A stretch of 64,000 bases of DNA, taken from positions 3,162,001 to 3,226,000 of the forward strand of contig NZ_CP134499.1 of NCBI RefSeq assembly GCF_031764535.1. The letters run 5' to 3'. This document shows, piece by piece, positions 62,421 to 64,000 of the stretch. Every line of letters starts with the position of its first letter. Positions within the stretch are counted from its first letter, which is position 1. Source of the stretch: Pseudomonas sp. SG20056. GTDB lineage: Bacteria > Pseudomonadota > Gammaproteobacteria > Pseudomonadales > Pseudomonadaceae. Below the pieces are notes generated by a model, which saw only the letters and a program-made list of their open reading frames with translations, was not told the DNA's origin and ran no database searches. The position numbers and the translations under genes were made by a program.

Positions 62421-63095
62421 ATGCCCAGCCAACAGCATTCACGTCTTGGTCAGATTCTGATCAACAAAGGACTGATTAACCGCGGCCAGCTGGATGCTGC
62501 CATTCAACTGCAACTCACCAACCATAAACGCCTCGGTGAGACGCTGATCGAACAAGGCTGGCTAACCGAACGCCAGCTGAAAAAGGCTCTCAGCAAGCAG
62601 AGCAACCTGCGCCTGGCTGCCACACTGGTCGCCGCTCTGCTCAGCCCCTTCCAGATTGCCAGTGCCGATGCGCCGCGCAATCTGCCCAGCGCCATCAGCC
62701 AGGAGCAAACACCGAGCGGATTGCGCCCTCTGACGGATATGGAAATGAGCAATGTCAGCGCACAGGGCCTGGACGATGTGCTGCAAGGTCTGTTTCTCCA
62801 GGCCGGCAGCGGCGACGGCCTAGGCACTGTTGGCCAGCTGAGCAAATTGGTGATGCCGGTTCTCAGCAGCCTTGAGGCGGAAACCTCTATGAAGGATGTG
62901 CAGTACGACACCAGCAAACTGACCTCGGTGATCAATGCCGACGGCTCGGTCAATGTGCGCCTGCCCAGTTCGATTGGCGAGCTGCGCTTCGACAATATCC
63001 GCGTCGCTGGAGCCCCCCAGGGCCAGAGCATGGGCAGCCTGAGCCTGCATGACATCGACCTGTCACAAGCCTCGCTGAAAATCAGCCTGCACTAG
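62421..63095 (+). CDS. MshEN-like N-terminal domain fused to an exported-type C-terminal region
   Basis: The 224-residue protein begins with an MshEN/GSPII_E N-terminal type domain (about 7-60, RLGQILINKGLINRGQLDAA repeated as RLGETLIEQGWLTERQLKKA). A hydrophobic segment with an Ala-x-Ala end follows (LAATLVAALLSPFQIASADA, about 65-84), then a soluble, Ser/Gly-rich region (QEQTPSGLRPLTDMEMSNVSAQGLDDVLQG). The N-terminal module binds cyclic-di-GMP or nucleotides in pilus ATPases. The layout suggests a membrane-anchored protein with an inside sensor and an outside domain. ATG 62421 was chosen over 62385. Function unknown. Confidence 0.72.
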   Translation: MPSQQHSRLGQILINKGLINRGQLDAAIQLQLTNHKRLGETLIEQGWLTERQLKKALSKQSNLRLAATLVAALLSPFQIASADAPRNLPSAISQEQTPSGLRPLTDMEMSNVSAQGLDDVLQGLFLQAGSGDGLGTVGQLSKLVMPVLSSLEAETSMKDVQYDTSKLTSVINADGSVNVRLPSSIGELRFDNIRVAGAPQGQSMGSLSLHDIDLSQASLKISLH

Positions 63096-63123
63096 CCACG
63101 CTTGATAATCGGAACGTAGAAAC

Positions 63124-63153
63124 GAAAAAAGCAGCCCGAAGGCTGCTTTTTTA
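63124..63153. terminator. Bidirectional terminator between the MshEN gene and rplS
   Basis: AAAAAAGCAGCC-CGAA-GGCTGCTTTTTT: short strong stem with A-run and T-run on both sides. It serves rplS on the minus strand and the upstream gene on the plus strand. Confidence 0.88.
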
Positions 63154-63168
63154 TTGGAAAACCGAGAC

Positions 63169-63519
63169 TTAACCCAGTTTTTCCTTGATGCGTGCTGCCT
63201 TACCGGACAGGTCACGCAGGTAGTACAGCTTGGCTTTACGTACGTCACCGCGACGCTTAACGGCCAGGCTGTCAACCAGCGGGCTGTAGGTCTGGAAAGT
63301 ACGCTCAACGCCAACACCGTTGGAGATCTTACGAACAGTGAAAGCACTGTTCAGACCACGGTTACGCTTGGCGATCACCACGCCTTCGAACGCCTGCAGA
63401 CGCTGACGGTCGCCTTCTTTCACTTTAACCTGGACAACAACAGTGTCGCCTGGCGCGAAAGTCGGGATTTCTTTGCTCATCTGCTCAGCTTCGAGCTGCT
63501 GAATAATCTTGTTGGTCAT
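63169..63519 (-). CDS. rplS: 50S ribosomal protein L19
   Basis: L19 lies at the 30S/50S contact. The 116-residue protein has [35 protein letters not shown] near the start and the family end [27 protein letters not shown]. It is last in the rpsP-rimM-trmD-rplS operon; trmD lies 40 bp upstream. AGGAGC ribosome site precedes ATG 63519. Confidence 0.97.
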   Translation of the reverse strand: MTNKIIQQLEAEQMSKEIPTFAPGDTVVVQVKVKEGDRQRLQAFEGVVIAKRNRGLNSAFTVRKISNGVGVERTFQTYSPLVDSLAVKRRGDVRKAKLYYLRDLSGKAARIKEKLG

Positions 63520-63559
63520 GCTGCGCTCCTAAGACAGGCCTCGGCCGGTCATCGATACA

Positions 63560-64000
63560 TTAACTATCGTCCCGCTGGCGGACGTATTCCTCCAGCAGCT
63601 TTTTCTCTTCTCCAGAAAGCGAGCGGCTTTCCAGAAGATCGGCGCGTCGTTCGTAGGTCCGACCAAGGGACTGCTGCAAACGCCAGCGCCGGATGTGTTC
63701 GTGGTTGCCACTAAGCAACACGTCGGGAACACGTTTATCCGCATACACCTCCGGGCGGGTGTAGTGCGGGCAGTCGAGCAGACCATCCGTAAAGGAGTCC
63801 TCCTCGGCCGAATCTGCATGACCCAATGCACCAGGCAAAAGGCGCGTTACCGCGTCGATCAGCACCATGGCCGGCAGCTCACCGCCAGACAGGACGTAAT
63901 CCCCAATCGACCATTCTTCATCGACATGCGCTTCAATAAAGCGCTCATCAATGCCTTCGTAGCGGCCGGCAATCAGGATTAACGCATCCTCATTGGCCAG
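63560..64000 (-). CDS. trmD: tRNA (guanine-37-N1)-methyltransferase TrmD, 5' end outside window
   Basis: The last 146 residues are present. The SPOUT trefoil-knot SAM site is visible as [15 protein letters not shown] and [23 protein letters not shown]. The C-terminal helical domain follows with [30 protein letters not shown]. TrmD puts m1G at position 37 of tRNAs reading CNN and others and prevents frameshifting. It is followed 40 bp later by rplS. The start lies beyond position 64000. Confidence 0.96.
   Translation of the reverse strand: MANEDALILIAGRYEGIDERFIEAHVDEEWSIGDYVLSGGELPAMVLIDAVTRLLPGALGHADSAEEDSFTDGLLDCPHYTRPEVYADKRVPDVLLSGNHEHIRRWRLQQSLGRTYERRADLLESRSLSGEEKKLLEEYVRQRDDS

Overview
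The window reads as chromosomal core sequence of a Pseudomonas species: GC-rich, with gene content and order that I recall from the P. aeruginosa PAO1 region running from plsB to trmD (plsB, mexKJL, rsmJ, tsaB, adk, ppc, lysS-prfB, recJ, yaeQ, the PspA/flotillin cluster, thrC-hom-dsbC-xerD, rplS-trmD). It is probably not P. aeruginosa itself. A membrane diguanylate cyclase follows prfB where I recall wspR in PAO1, and several genes here are not ones I recall there. I saw no rRNA, tRNA, transposase, prophage or CRISPR array.

Layout. 1-4.8 kb: the 5' part of an exported ParB-like-fold protein, an OprO/OprP-type porin, then a four-gene operon (hvfA-hvfB-hvfC-hvfD type) encoding a secreted EGKCG-repeat peptide, its MNIO (DUF692) modifying enzyme, the DUF2063 partner and a DoxX membrane protein. 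An ECF-sigma-like promoter precedes the peptide gene. 5-12.6 kb: plsB, a chemoreceptor, a DUF4197 protein, an unrecognised gene, then a 0.9-kb gene-free stretch of inverted structured repeats. 12.6-20.3 kb: a sodium:solute symporter, the MexJK efflux pump with its divergent repressor MexL, and rsmJ. 20.3-32.3 kb: housekeeping (tsaB, adk, ppc) mixed with small conserved genes, a DUF1704 metallopeptidase-like protein and a TetR regulator. 32.3-41.2 kb: lysS, prfB with its programmed frameshift, a diguanylate cyclase, DUF533, a LapG-type protease and recJ.

41.4-53.1 kb is the most unusual block. It is one long minus-strand operon: DUF2170 (YjfI-like), PspA/IM30, YqiJ/NfeD-like membrane protein, flotillin-like SPFH protein, a small TerB-like protein, a 1751-residue coiled-coil AAA+ ATPase, a rhomboid protease and a PLD-fold nuclease-like protein, probably ending with yaeQ. 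PspA belongs to the ESCRT-III superfamily, so a dedicated AAA+ ATPase in the same operon suggests a membrane-remodelling or envelope-stress machine with an ESCRT-III/Vps4-like logic. That is inference. The operon starts downstream of two direct repeats that look like an operator.

53.4-64 kb: a CoA-transferase, a periplasmic solute-binding protein, a small L7/L12-fold membrane protein, thrC-hom (threonine synthesis), dsbC, xerD, a cation:proton antiporter, an MshEN-domain protein, rplS and the 3' part of trmD. Intergenic REP-type inverted pairs occur at about 19.4, 29.6 and 41.2 kb.
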